A stretch of 64,000 bases of DNA from Acanthococcus lagerstroemiae (GCA_031841125.1 CM063108.1:43236122-43300121), one strand, 5' to 3'; positions 48,317 to 60,348 are shown, numbered from the stretch's first letter. Numbers and translations: made by a program. Notes: generated from the letters alone by a model not told the origin.

Positions 48317-51210
48317 TGACATTTTCATGTCCTTGCCTTGGCACATAAACGAAAAAAATGTTACATTTTGAGCGTTACTTTGGAGCATCACGAAAATTCC
48401 ATGGAAATGTCCTGAATTCGTGTGGGGAAGCATGTCCGTGAACCGTTACGGGGGAGCGCTACGATTATCGCTCAAGTATACCCAGTAGTAAAAGCATAAG
48501 TGTAGATTCTAAAATCAATTTTCACGGAAATGTCAACCACTGACTTCGTGTCGGGGGAGCGTTACAGTTTTCGCTCAAGTATACCCAGGAGTAAAAGCAT
48601 ATAAAATGGTAAAAAACAGCTGATTGAGAGCTTTGACACATTAATAAAAAAAGAATAACTGTAGTCGTGCATGGCGCAGCGAAGATCAAGATCAATGAGC
48701 ACATGGCTGGAGTTACGGTTTTCGCTCAAGTATACTCATGGCTAGAGGAAAAATTAATTTCCATGGAAACGTCAACCACTAAATTCGTGTCGGTGGAGCG
48801 TTATGGGGGGAAGGTTACAGGTATACTTGAGTGAAAACCGTAACACTCCCCCCGTAACGGCCACCCGTAACGCCCCTGTTACTCTGACATCATGCTACTG
48901 AGTATACTTGAGCGAAAATCGTGTTTCTACATTTCCATGGAAATTTATTTCTCCCAGCCAGGGGACAGCCCCCCCCCCTCCGGACACGAAGCCAGGGCCC
49001 TTTTAAGCATTACCTCAGAGACGTCGGGGTCTCCGCATTTTATACGCTTTTACTACTGGGTATATTTGAGCGAAAACCGCAACGCTCCCCCCGATACGAA
49101 TTCAGTGGTTGACATTTACAGTCTGCAGCTGTGTCGTTGAAAGAAATTTCCATGTAAATTTTTTTTCATTAGGGTACGAAAGCATATAAAATGTTACACT
49201 ACGTATCCTTGTAGAAGACACGTATTTTAGGAGGTAGCAGGGTGACACAAGGCTTCAGGAAAATGGGGAAATTTCTCCCAAAATTTGGATCAGCAATGTT
49301 TAAATTTTGAAATTTTTGTTGTAAAGACTATTATTAGGGACAGAGTAGAAATCTTCAGGGACTCTGAGTGTGCAAAAATAAAACAATAGAAGAAAAATTA
49401 GCTTGAAAATTTTCGTGATGCTTTAACGTAACACTCAAAAGTAACGCTCAAAAAGTAAGTTTTTCTCGTTTATGTGCCAAAGCAAAAACATGAAAATGTC
49501 AAAGTGGATGCAGCAACCCAAGAAATCTTGGTATGAATGTAAAAAACGTAATTTTTTTCTACGTGCCAAAGCAAAGACATGATGTTGCGCGACTGCAGCC
49601 TGCAGTCACGTTGTTAATAGAAATTTTCATGGAAATGTCAACCACTGAACTGAATTGTCATCATGAAGTCCTAAATCATACGGATTGGCTTCGTGTCGGG
49701 GGGTGGGGGCGTTACGGTTTTTGAGCGTGTTGGGAGGAGCGTAACGGTTTTAGCTCAGTATGGAAAATAAATTTCCATGAAAATGTCAACCACTGAATTC
49801 GTGTCGTGGGAGTGTTACGGGCGCTAAAGTAATGCTTTGAAGTATAACGTTTTTTGACATTTTGACATTTCTATGTCTTTACTTTGGCACAGAACGGAAA
49901 AAAGCGTTACTTTGGAGCGTGACGAAAATAGTGTTATGGGCTGGCTGGCTGTCTGGCTGACTGACTGACTGACTTTTTTCTTACTAACATTTTCATGTCT
50001 TTACTTCGGCACCCAAAAGGGGAAAAAAACGTTACATTTTGCGCGTTACGTTTCTGACTGACTGACTGACTTACTTTTTTTTCTTATTGATATTTTCATG
50101 TCTTTACTTCGGCACCCAAAAGGAAAAAGCGTTGAAGCGTTACATTTTGCGCCTTACGTTTCTGACTGACTGACCTGACTGACCTGACTGACCTGACTGA
50201 CCTGACTGACCTGACTGACCTGACTGACCTGACTGACCTGACTGACCTGACTGACCTGACTGACCTGACTGACCTGACTGACCTGACTGACCTGACTGAC
50301 CTGACTGACCTGACTGACCTGACTGACCTGACTGACCTGACTGACCTGACTGACCTGACTGACCTGACTGACCTGACTGACCTGACTGACCTGACTGACC
50401 TGACTGACCTGACTGACCTGACTGACCTGACTGACCTGACTGACCTGACTGACCTGACTGACCTGACTGACCTGACTGACCTGACTGACCTGACTGACCT
50501 GACTGGCCGTTCAGGGCCATGCATACGCGAGCCTATGTATCGTACTTCTTCCAACCATCCTCAACATGATCTTCAGTATTAAAAATTTCCATGGAATTAA
50601 CAAAAAGTCTGCAGACTGCAACTGCGTAGTAACAACACAGCTGCAGAATGTAGTTGTGTAGGGCGCAGCAAAGTTAAATTCTGGACATGAAAATGCTCTT
50701 CCGTTGTTGCAGACGGGTCTGCAACACGACGAGAATAATTTTTAAGCTTAATAGGTCACCTTGGATACCGAACTTAATTTCGATGTGCCAAAGCAAAGAC
50801 ATGAAAATGTCAAAAAGAACTTCCAAAGAGATAAATAAATAAAAAAGCACAGATATTTTGACCTCCAGATTCAAATTCCCGAAATGATTTACCCATGAAG
50901 ACAACCTTTCATAGTTAATTCTAAAAAGATAACTTTTTGAGCGTTATTTCTCGTGATCATACCTTAATTTAAAAAATGTCCATGGAAATTTCTATTAACA
51001 ACACGGCTGCAGACTGCTTAAGCGTTAATTTTATCCGTATGATTTAGCTCTTCATGGTTATAATTCAGTTCAGTGGTTCAAATTTCCGTGGAAATTTTTA
51101 TTTCTTCCAGCTATCTTCAGTATTTCATAGAAATTTCCATGGAAATTTTCATTTCTTCCAGCTATCTTCAGTATTTCATAGAAATTTCCATGGAAATTGT
51201 TTTTTATTAG
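48317..51210. repeat. Mixed-orientation repeat field
   Basis: Three words recur in varied order and both orientations. One is GACATTTTCATGTCTTTACT, followed by TTGGCAC (about seven times). The second is TTTCGCTCAAGTATACCCAG (forward near 48470, 48572 and 48724; reversed near 48822, 48902 and 49058). The third is AATTTCCATGGAAAT, a palindrome, near AACCACTGAATTCGTGTCGG. No coding or transposase signal. It includes the 9-bp minisatellite at 50162-50505. Confidence 0.8.
50162..50505. repeat. 9-bp minisatellite (CTGACTGAC)n, ~38 copies
   Basis: Nearly perfect repeats of CTGACTGAC. The period is a multiple of three, so frames stay open and give spurious (VRS)n and (GQS)n proteins. Short CTGA runs at about 49953-49976 and 50054-50071 sit in the same repeat context. 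Confidence 0.96.
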
Positions 51211-52722
51211 GGTAGGATCAGGGCGAATCATTTATTCATTTTCTTCAGGAAAATGTGGGCTAACAACTTCAACAAGTTTCCAGTTTAAGCTATAAAGTTG
51301 CTAAATAGGCAACACTGGTATTTGTAAATGCTTCTGCCCCCCTCCCCCGGGATAGTGAGAAAGATTCACGGCACCCCTTCAATCCACAATTACAATTAGG
51401 GGAGAGTTGCCAATATTGGACCGGCACCAAAGTTGGACCACCATTAGTTTCTAGCGTTTGCCGCTAGGTAGCGCGCCAATCCCAATGACATGTTATGTCA
51501 ATGCGTGTAGCGTCTTAGTTCACAGAGAGAAATCGCAGCGATAACGAGTTCGTATTCTTGTTCGACAGTTCTTTTAAAAAACATGAATTTTTCGCCAAAT
51601 GTAGCCAAATTTCCAAACGATTGCTAATCAAAGCAAAGTAATTAAACAAAATAATGTTCTATATCAGTAAATTGAGCATAATCGAAGCTTTTATTTTGCC
51701 GAATGAGATTTGCTGAAACGTTCGAATGTTGCTCTAGGCGGCCATGATAGTACGAAAAATGGGAAGTTGCTTAAATTGGACTGCATTTTGTTTCCTAAAT
51801 TGATTCACCTGGAAATCTTATTCTGAAACTATTTTCCGCATTCACGTACTGTATAATATGTAATGGTCGAGTAAAGTACAAGTCACTTAGCGAGAGGGAT
51901 TTACATTTGAGATAAAACTTATGTAGAAATGAAGTGGCTCTTAAGTCGATCTGGTTCAACTTTAGATACTTTCGTTTATGTAGGACTTCTCGACGTCGAA
52001 ATTAAGAAACTAAGTGGTCCAACTGAAAAGACCATGGTCCAACTTGGGCATCGGTTTCCTAAACTGGATCACTTACAGATTTTGGCCATCAAACTTATCT
52101 CCCGGCTCACCTAATTCTCATCTGCCCTCCAAATTTTGTTGATATGGAGCCAAATAATGACTTATCATTATGACGTATTCAAATTTGAGTTCTAGTCAAA
52201 TGCAGCCGAGAACGGCAAAACGGTTCACCCCTACTACATACCCTGCTTCAGCGGTGTAAACAGAAATTTTGGAAACAAAAATAGAGAGGGAGGAGAGAGT
52301 AACCCAAGAGAACTTATGAATAATGTTTGAAATTTGGCAAAAAATGTATCGTAAAATGAAATTTTTTCTTCTCAACACCCCCTGCCCTTTCGACGTGCCT
52401 GTGCCAAGCCTCTACGAGAACCGTATCACAGCACTGCGGATTCTGTAACCGCCACTGCTGTGAAAACCAGACACTGAACCGAATGAAAACGATACCGAAC
52501 CTAGACGTAATTTCTCCGCGTGTCCGCGGTTTTGCCCACACTATACCTAAAAAACAATTACGCGAATTAAAATACCAACAGCGAACAAAAAATATATAAA
52601 AGAATTTACGTACGTGGAGAAATGTTCTCCCGCTGTCATACAGGCGTCTCGTGAAACACTACATGATTGGTATGTTGATAACTATTGAGCTGGTTGCAAT
52701 TATTTTTAAATTCGCTAATCAC
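51211..52722. other. Intergenic; possible degraded element with TTGGACC words
   Basis: 51399-52090 has recurring GTTGCC, TTGGACC and GGTCCAA words (AATATTGGACC, AAGTTGGACC, TTAAATTGGAC, GTGGTCCAACT), which suggests an old inverted or tandem element. Ends could not be matched. No gene supported. Confidence 0.35.
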
Positions 52723-52892
52723 GTGAACCGACGGTTCGGGTGGGTCTTTGTACCGTATTCTGTACCTCCATGGCTCCTCTCCTCTCCAACCATGTTTTTC
52801 CGGATCGTAAGGCTCCAGCGTGTTTATATAATCCCTTAACGTCATAGGACCCATTTCAATGCGTTCCGTTACGCAGATATGACGGCTGTTCC
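52723..52892 (-). CDS. Isolated coding exon of an unidentified protein
   Basis: Acceptor TTATTTATTCCAG, then 2 bases finishing a codon and 56 codons: NSRHICVTERIEMGPMTLRD, YINTLEPYDPEKHGWRGEEP, WRYRIRYKDPPEPSVH. It stops at a possible donor CAC|GTGATT; otherwise the frame runs to TGA at 52636. The balanced, non-repetitive composition, with five Trp/Tyr in 15 residues and an immediate AT shift after the donor, looks like a real exon, not transposon sequence. I do not recognise the family and could not find the flanking exons. Confidence 0.5.
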
Positions 52893-53449
52893 CTGGAATA
52901 AATAAGAAAGAAATATTCGTTACATCCTAAACAGAGTATATATTTACCTTTTTCAAACAACCATACAAAAGCACGTGGCATTTTTTTCCTGTCATTTCGT
53001 TCTCAAGCGAAAGAAAAAGTAGAAGAATACGTGTGTATCTTCACGTGCAGCTGAACGAAGAAAAGCAGGTCAGCGACCTTGGGTCTTCTAAAATAAACGT
53101 CATATTTTTCGACTGCCAAGAAATCGAATTACGTATCTGTGAAGTGCTTGACGTGTAGAACCCTTCTATATCTCAAGCACCGAGACCATAAGCTCCGGTC
53201 CAAATGGCTGACTAACTATCCCGAACTACTGGCCTCAACAGATCAGTACGTTTAGGAATAGTACATCTTTTTTCTTCTTAATAATTAGGATATCTTGAAC
53301 TCTGCTTTATACAAATAAGCATCAACAAAAACTGCCGACAAGTAGAAGAAACGCGTGAGCTACTGGGAGAACGATTTCCCTCAGCAGCCTCGAAGGGGTA
53401 TAACTAGAAGCAGAGGTACGTTAAGGGGGAAGGGGAGACTTGAATTAGG
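52893..53449. other. Intergenic or intronic sequence
   Basis: No coding signal found. If 52723-52892 is a real exon, this is part of its upstream intron. Confidence 0.35.
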
Positions 53450-54660
53450 TCTGCAAGTTGTCTCCTCTGGAGCCGGCGCGTCTTCCATAAGGTGTCGAAC
53501 CAGGATACCGTGAGATAATTGGAGTGTCAATGGAGGCGACTCTCATGTCTGTTGGTATTGGTTTGAGTAATCTGGTCGACGGCTGGGATGCCAAAGTTCG
53601 GAATGAAGTTGAGAGTTACGTATAAACGAAGTGTTTTAAAATCTTTGTATGATTACTCTGTTGCTGTTGGCTGTGCAGCTCTACAGCTGAGTGCCGTAGC
53701 ACCATATTGGTTTCATCAACGTTAGCTGTAGCAAGCGCTTTTGTTGGTCAGGGTCAGTGCTGAGTTGCGACCCATAATCCAATACATTTGGTGAAGGCGT
53801 AAATTCAGCTCCTTGCTCTTCTTTTTCACGTGCACCTTGTAGTTCAGCCTTTCATCGAGGTCCATCCCCAGACATTTAGCCGAGTTGTTACATGGCAGGC
53901 TCGTATAGCCAGCGACAAGGCAGAAAGCCTTGTCTGGCAAAAAAATTAAAAATTCGGATTTAAGTCTCTTTTGGTCTGATAAACAATAAGTTTTGCCCGA
54001 AATCTTCATCCAAGATTATGTTTCCATACCGCCATAGAAAATGTAAATTTGTTATTTGCTATTTTCAAGAAAAAATGTTTAGAGGGGGCGGGAGGGGAGT
54101 TGGAAAAGTGGCCTTGTCCGAAATTTAACATGCCTTGTCACAAATGATGAGCTGGCTACGGGCCTGTTACATGGTATTTGTAGACCCTTAAAGAAAACAG
54201 GTTCATAGTGATAAGGGCGAAGGGCAAAATCGACATGCACTAATTTAATTCAATGCGAGCTTCCAGCTCTTGACTCATTTAGAAAAATTGTTTGTAGAAG
54301 ATTGCAGGTTTACAACCACTTCCAGATGAGTATCTGTTATAGGTTTTGCTCCTTTTGGCGGGATGAGGAGCCGTAGAAATATGGCACCCAACCTTTTTCG
54401 GCTTTTCTTCAAATCAAAATTCAAAATATCTGGAGGGAGCAGAAACCTGGTAACGGACGAGGAATACCCTTGCCTTCGGCCTTGGTTTTCATCTGTAGAA
54501 GACAACTAGACAAAGCTGAACTTAATTAATAGAGATGGCTGTGCTATCAGCAAAGGCTGCTACTTCAATGTTGGCCGTTGGTGCTTCGGGAAGATCAGCT
54601 GTATAAAGAAGGAATAATGTAAGCTCGAGAACGTTACCTTGTGGCTCTTCTGCCAAAATA
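53450..54660 (-). mobile_element. Jockey-like non-LTR retrotransposon, split by a hAT MITE
   Basis: Minus-strand RT blocks in order: QGNVLELTLFLLYTADLP, IEVAAFADSTAI (FADS where FADD is expected), KCLGMDLDERLNYKVHVKKK, ELNLRLHQMYWIMGR, then the C-terminal piece ending DNLQT. Stops and frame breaks show it is dead. A MITE at 53896-54166 separates the FALR-type block from the LGMDLDERL block. Confidence 0.82.
53896..54166. mobile_element. hAT-type MITE, 271 bp, inside the Jockey element
   Basis: Perfect 8-bp TSD TTACATGG at 53888-53895 and 54167-54174. Ends are CAGGCTCGTATAGCCAGC at left and CAGGCCCGTAGCCAGC as the reverse complement of the right. Removing it rejoins the Jockey frame. No transposase. 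Confidence 0.92.
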
Positions 54661-54954
54661 GGGTAGAATAGTACATGAAACAATTTTTGGCTGAGTGAAT
54701 TTTGGCACAGAAGGTTGGATGATAGTACTTAACGTAATAGTACACCCTACTTCGTCAGTTATCCTGCCATTCTTTCCATTCAACCATTTTCAATATTATA
54801 TTCTTCATGTTTCATCAAATTTTTGAATACTTTGACTTTCATTAAAGAATTCTTCGAATTTGAACAAACCCGAAAATAAACATTAAGACTTCATAAAGTA
54901 AGTTTTTGAGATCATGGAATTTATTTTCTGCATCTATTTGCCCCCCCCCCCTCA

Positions 54955-55460
54955 TCTACGCCAGATTATTTCCTTTAAGGAAAATATAGAAAAGGATATA
55001 TGTAAGAGAAGAGCGAATGCCTGGAAAAATTATTGGTCATTGAAGAAAATTTACAAAAATTTAGAGTTTCAGCATCCCTGTTCTCACATACGCTCAGACA
55101 AGAGCTGCAACAGAGAATCATATGAGAAAAATAGCAGACACTCAAATAGCCATGGAATATTCAACAATCAAAGTAGAGGATTTGACTGAGTTCGGAATGT
55201 TGGTATAAGAAAAAAGACAAGGGAAAAGACTGCAAATATTTAGCCAAGGAGGTTTAAATGGATTTTGCAAGTCGTGTCCCTGGAAGAGGAGAGGATAGGC
55301 AGGAAAGAACAGTAATGGAATGGACACCAAGGGAGGGAAAAAGAAAGGTGGGAAAATGAAATTATAAGCTACGAGGAGATTGCATGCGGAAGGGATGCTA
55401 GGATAAGCGACTGCTGGAGGTTGGTAGAGAAGGCCTATGCCCAAGGGTGGGCGTATTAAT
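54955..55460 (+). mobile_element. LINE fragment, internally deleted
   Basis: Reads RRANAWKNYWSLKKIYKN near the left and DCWRLVEKAYAQGW just before a stop at the right, both typical of RTE/Jockey-type ORF2. The RT core between them is missing. A C10 run precedes it at 54943. Confidence 0.6.
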
Positions 55461-56203
55461 TATTTAAGAACAAATTCAGTATTATTACGAGTATCTTCTG
55501 TATGATTTGAAATAGTACTACTATCTATTTGCTCTCAACTTGAAATTTGGAGCCCCTAGCAGACAGAATGAGGGTAAAAGGTTGCCATAAATGCCGTGTG
55601 AGTACCATTTCTCAGGTTTTCTGGACCATAAGATCGATCTCTGACATTAATTTTCAAGAAGTCACTGCGAAATCTAGTAAAATCTACAGAAAAAAAGAAG
55701 AAAAAAATCAAATGTGAAGGATAAAATAGAAAACGAATACGAAATTTTTTCAAAATAAGAAACAGAAAAATAGTTTTTGTTTTGGAAACGTATTTTCTGT
55801 TTTGTAAAATCTATTTTGGGACATACGTGGCATTGATAGAAGGATATAATTTCATCAGTAGACCCCAGTTGCCCTATTTTGGAGCTTCTATGCACCAACA
55901 TAGAATTTGAAGAAAAAAAAAGACCTGTTGGATCCTATGTGTACGAAAAACAAATTTTTGGTCGGATCATTTGTTTTCTTCTCTTGAAACAATAATTATA
56001 CCTCTAACATCAGCTTAGATGATAAACGTACTCTGTGTTTCCGAAATAGACAGTAAATTTGAAACTTATTTTTGGTAATTCGTTAATATAATATTGTTTT
56101 TGCTTCTTTTTTTTTTTTTTTTAAAGTAAACATGTAATTACTTTTATTATTGGCAAGTATTGTGCGCGACATGACGTTTTAAATCTCCAGAACTCCTGTA
56201 TAT
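55461..56203. other. Intergenic sequence
   Basis: AT-rich, no gene or repeat with clear ends; long T tract near 56108. Confidence 0.4.
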
Positions 56204-56310
56204 CGAGGATAGAGGGGCGTATGGCGATGCACGCATGCCAAATTGGCCCCGAGACACTGCACCCCCTATGTCGGAAACGCCCCGAATGGGCCCGCGTCAG
56301 AATAGGGGGC
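56204..56310 (+). mobile_element. Short retroposon, copy 4 (type II, 107 bp)
   Basis: Flanked by a 17-bp direct repeat with two mismatches (56187-56203 and 56312-56328, both starting CCAGAACTCCT). Starts CGAGGATAGAGGGGCG and ends AGAATAGGGGGC. Complementary segments: A GGGGCGT 56214-56220 with A' ACGCCCC 56277-56283, and B CCCCCTAT 56262-56269 with B' ATAGGGGG 56302-56309. Confidence 0.9.
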
Positions 56311-58079
56311 ACCAGAACTCCTCTATGTGCGTAATAGTAAATATATTTTATTAAAAATTTAAAAGAATATCTACTATAAAAAAAGACTTTTGAAACCAAA
56401 ATTGTTTATTTTATTGGATTCAGCATAAAACAGATATTTTATAATTTTTTCGTTACTAACCTCAAAATGCCATAAATGGAAAGTTCAATACAACTCTTTA
56501 TTTCACCTTTCATCAACATAGAACTTATGAGGGGAAACGTAAAATTCTGGTCATTTTTTTAATCTCATCGACTTGCGCGAACAGTAAGAATGCAAAAAAC
56601 CCCTTTCTCGTTTTGCTACATCCCGGTATACCAATCACTGAAATGGTTTCCTCCTCCTCCCACATCCTTAGATACTGCTCTTTGAAATTTGTCTTTTTCA
56701 GTATCAGAAATGAAATATTTACTACCTCGTTTGAAATTTTCATTAGCCCGGCTCATCAAATCGAAATGCTGACGTTTTACAGATCTCAAGGGCCGCCCTT
56801 ATTTCAGACTTGTGGTACCTATGAGGGGTTGCTGCTCACAACACAATTTCAGAAAATGTATGGCTGGAAAAAATCTGTCTACGGTGGGTTTGCAACGATT
56901 TACACGCTGTCACCTTCAGCACCACCGCATCTGTTCCATGCATTCATTAGAAATATACCAAATGGTGATGGAGGGGGGCATGCACCTCCCACATGTTAGG
57001 TTTAATGTTCTTTCATGTCATGTTTTTACGCCTGTTTCCCGAGCTACATTTTGAACTCGATTTTCCACACTGATATCCTTTTTGCCATGATTTCTTTAAT
57101 AGATCAGGATTTAATGTTTACTCCATAAAAGTATTAATATTCATTGAATTATTAGACGTCAAAGTTTTCGGAAGAATAAACAGAAAAATGAAATTCCAAA
57201 CAATTTGATAAGAACAGTTTAAGACATTGTCTGACTAGAACACGTGAATTGCAATCTCGTACCACCACTTGTACTCGTAGATGAGAGGTCGTATAGTGCT
57301 GAGAGTAGAACAAAATAACAACTATCTTAAAATTTTCTAGTCTCTTACCCAGCATCCTAACCAATTAATATGTGCCCTATTGAGTAAATCCTAGATATGT
57401 CTCTGTATATCCACGATCTCATTAGTATAATTTCGGAGTGTCACCGATGCCAGATCTCCCCGTCATTTCAGTTAGAGGAAAACAAATCAAGTTACGATTC
57501 ACGGCTGTCGTGGAACAGTAAAGGTGTGACTGAAACACGCGAATGCGACTGTCCATTAAACGTTCTCATTCAGGGTTCGGAAAAAGAAGACAGGGGGGCG
57601 GGATCTTAAAAGCCTATAAAATATACAGAACGTTAAATGGAGCCTGTAACAGTAATGTACCATAGCACGAATAACGGGAAAAGGTCACCGGAAAATACTT
57701 ATTTTTCACAACGTGTTAACCTTGGAACGAGAGTGAAAAACTGACTGCTCTATTAACAAAGAATCGACAATCGATAAAACTGGATTATTCTTATGACCGA
57801 TTAATATTTTAATGGTTTTTTTCGTCTCTGTTTATTTTGTTAATATAGCAGAGCGGTCAAGCCTTTTCTATAATGAATACATTTGGGAACACGTTAACTA
57901 GACACTAAACCAGGGCCGTAGCAATGGCTAAGACTGAGGGGGTTCAAATCCTTCAGTTTGTCTGCAGCAATACACTTTCCTTCCACGTACTACGAACCTG
58001 GCCTTCAGCGCGGGAACAACCTTCCCGACCAACTTAAAAATCTTTCGCACTTAATTAAGATTATTTAAAACGTTTCTAG
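56311..58079. other. Intergenic sequence
   Basis: No gene supported. CAGGGCCGTAGCAATGGCTAAG at about 57912 looks like a hAT-MITE left end without a recognised right end. Confidence 0.35.
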
Positions 58080-59540
58080 GTTTGTTTAAGACCCTTCTAG
58101 ATATTATTGATTTCTTAAGACTATAAGGTTTGTATGAGAGCCTTCAAGATTCTTCCAGCCTTGTTTAAAATATACGCAGACTCTTCTATTGACTCAAGAT
58201 TTATCTAGACTGGTTTGAGACCAATAACATCTCATTCAGATTTAAAGTCTTCTAAGATTTCTTCAGACCACCTTGAAACCTCTTTCAACACTTCCGGACT
58301 TATCAAGCCCTTGGGCACTTTTCCAGACTTGATTATGCCTGGAAGTTCATCTGGACTGGTTTGAGACCTTTCATGCCTCGTTCAGATTTGTTCAAGGTTT
58401 TTAAATATTCCTTCAGACTAGCTTGAAACCTTTCAAGACTCTTCTAGACTCATAAAGACCCTTGGGAACTCTCACAGACTTGATCATGCCTCAAGATTCA
58501 TCTAGACTAATTTGAGACCATTCACTGGTCTATCAGACTGTTTGAAACTTCTTAACATTTTATCAGGCTAGTTCGAAACCTTTCAAGATTCTTTTCAACT
58601 TGTTCAACACCCTTGGAAACTCTTTCAGAGTAATTATGATTATCTATTTACATTTAATTGAGACCATTTTGAAGACTTTCTACAATTCTTCAGACTAAAT
58701 CTGAGATTAATCAAGACTCTTTCAGACTAAAGACCTTTGGTAACTCTTCAAGACTTGATTTGACTCGAATTCATCTAGACTCAGGGACATGCCGACGAGT
58801 TTTTCCGAGGGGAGGGGTGTGGTGGTAAAAATTGTGAAAGTCCCCACTGACTCAACTCAGAATTCTCAAGTACCAAAGCAAAACAAAAAGCCAAAAAAAC
58901 CTTTTGACTTGTTGAATTTTTTCAACTGACTCAACTCAAAATTCCGAAGTATGAAAGCAAAAGAAGAAATACCTTTTAACTTGTTGGATTTTCCCAATGC
59001 GCCAGTAAATTTTCCCAGCTGCTGAGTGAAAATTTTCTACGGGGGGAGGGGGGCATCGGTGCGTCCCTGTCTAAACTAATTACAGACTATTCGCGTCTCT
59101 TTCGTATGTACTAGTTTAAGACTTTTAAGATTCCTTTAAACTAATATGAGCTTAGGACTCTTCTCAAATTGAGTATCACCACGGTTGTACTAGTCTTTTG
59201 TGTTGGGAGGTATAAAACATTTATGAACTTTTTTGGGAGCAGGGGCTACTTTTGACGAAGAAAGGAGGACACTATATTTTCTGTTTTGTTAGGGAGCAAA
59301 TATTTTCACATTTTCACAGCGGATCAGTTATCTTTTGCTACCCCCTGGTTACAACATTCATCTAATCATTTGAACTAGTTTGAAATTCTTCATATCTCTT
59401 AAATACCTAAACGTTTCTATTATAATGCTTTCAGCCTTGTATACGACTCTAGCAGACTTGTTTAAAATTCTTCAAGATTCTTTCGGGCAAGACTTTCAAA
59501 GAATATTATTTTTAAACTTAGAAACTCATTTAGAACAAAG
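58080..59540. repeat. Tandem repeat, ~150-bp period, of TAGACT/TTGAGACC words
   Basis: TCTAGACTGGTTTGAGACC-like words recur near 58205, 58352 and 58509, and CAGACTTGATTATGCCT near 58324 and 58476, so the higher-order period is about 150 bp. The array is cut by the MITE at 58782-59069 and fades out by about 59540. Inverted-looking relatives lie at 60010-60240. Confidence 0.72.
58782..59069. mobile_element. hAT-type MITE, 288 bp, inside the 150-bp array
   Basis: 8-bp TSD with one mismatch (TCTAGACT 58774-58781, TCTAAACT 59070-59077). Ends: CAGGGACATGCCGACG at left, CAGGGACGCACCGATG as the reverse complement of the right. It has two internal direct copies of ACTGACTCAACTCA-AATTC, then AGTA-AAAGCAAAA. 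Confidence 0.9.
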
Positions 59541-59549
59541 AACAAACAA

Positions 59550-60008
59550 GTCTAAAAGAGAAGTCCGTTCTACTTCGCTAGACCCTGACTTTGGGCGAAG
59601 GCCTCCCTCAATCTGTTCCATTCCATTCGATCCCACGCTATCCTATGAAAAGTATTGCTGTGTAAAAATTTCGCTGCGTCATCACTCCAGTTGCACTTTT
59701 CACCGCCCCTTTTTCTTTCCCGTACAACTGCCAAAATGTTAATTCATATATTATCCATCTGTTATCTGTCATCCTTGCGACTAGTCCTGTCCAGTCCCAC
59801 TTTAGTCTTCTATACGCGTGTATTGCATTTAGATTTCCTTTTAATTTTGATTTGATCGTTTTGATTGGAATATTTTCTTTCGGCCTTATTTTCAAAATTG
59901 ATCTTTCCATTTTATTTTGTGTGATCCTAATTCTGTTTTTTTGTGTTAGTGTTAGAGACCATGTTTGCACTCCGTAAATTAGAGTTAGTAGGACAGTATT
60001 CAATGAGC
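59550..60008 (-). mobile_element. Non-LTR retrotransposon, 3' end
   Basis: Minus strand: VLLTLIYGVQTWSLTLTQKN, RITQNKMERSILKIRPKENI, RLKWDWTGLVARMTDNRW, and in another frame DRMEWNRLREAFAQSQG. It is the LINE ORF2 C-terminal region, related to the copy at 45415 but not the same family. Confidence 0.8.
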
Positions 60009-60348
60009 ATTGAAGAGTCTTAATTATGTAGTTTCAAATAGACTTTGAGAGTCTTATACGTGTCTAGAAAAAGCTGTTAGGGTTCTAAAAAGTCTTGATT
60101 ATTCATAATCAGGTTTTGAAGAGTTTTAGAGCCAGAAACTTTGAACAATATTAGCGAGTTTTAAATAATGGAGAAGCCTTAAAGAGTTTGAAGAATCAAG
60201 AAGATTCTTACATGAGCATTAGAGATTAAATAATCTTAGCGAGTCTTGAGGATTACTCCCCTCTATCGCAAAAAGGAAAACATTGGATGATACTGTGATG
60301 ATCTACAATGATCATCGCTCAATCGAGAATCTTGTGAATTGAAAGAAT

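Noticed and set aside
50096..50554. 152- and 126-codon ORFs of (VRS)n and (GQS)n on the minus strand
   Set aside because: They arise only because the 9-bp minisatellite period is a multiple of three.
56204..56310. Hammerhead or HDV-like ribozyme assignment for the short retroposon
   Set aside because: No CTGANGA and GAAA boxes in hammerhead order, and the spacing between segments A and B is too long for the HDV P1/P2 layout; only the generic pseudoknot topology is supported.
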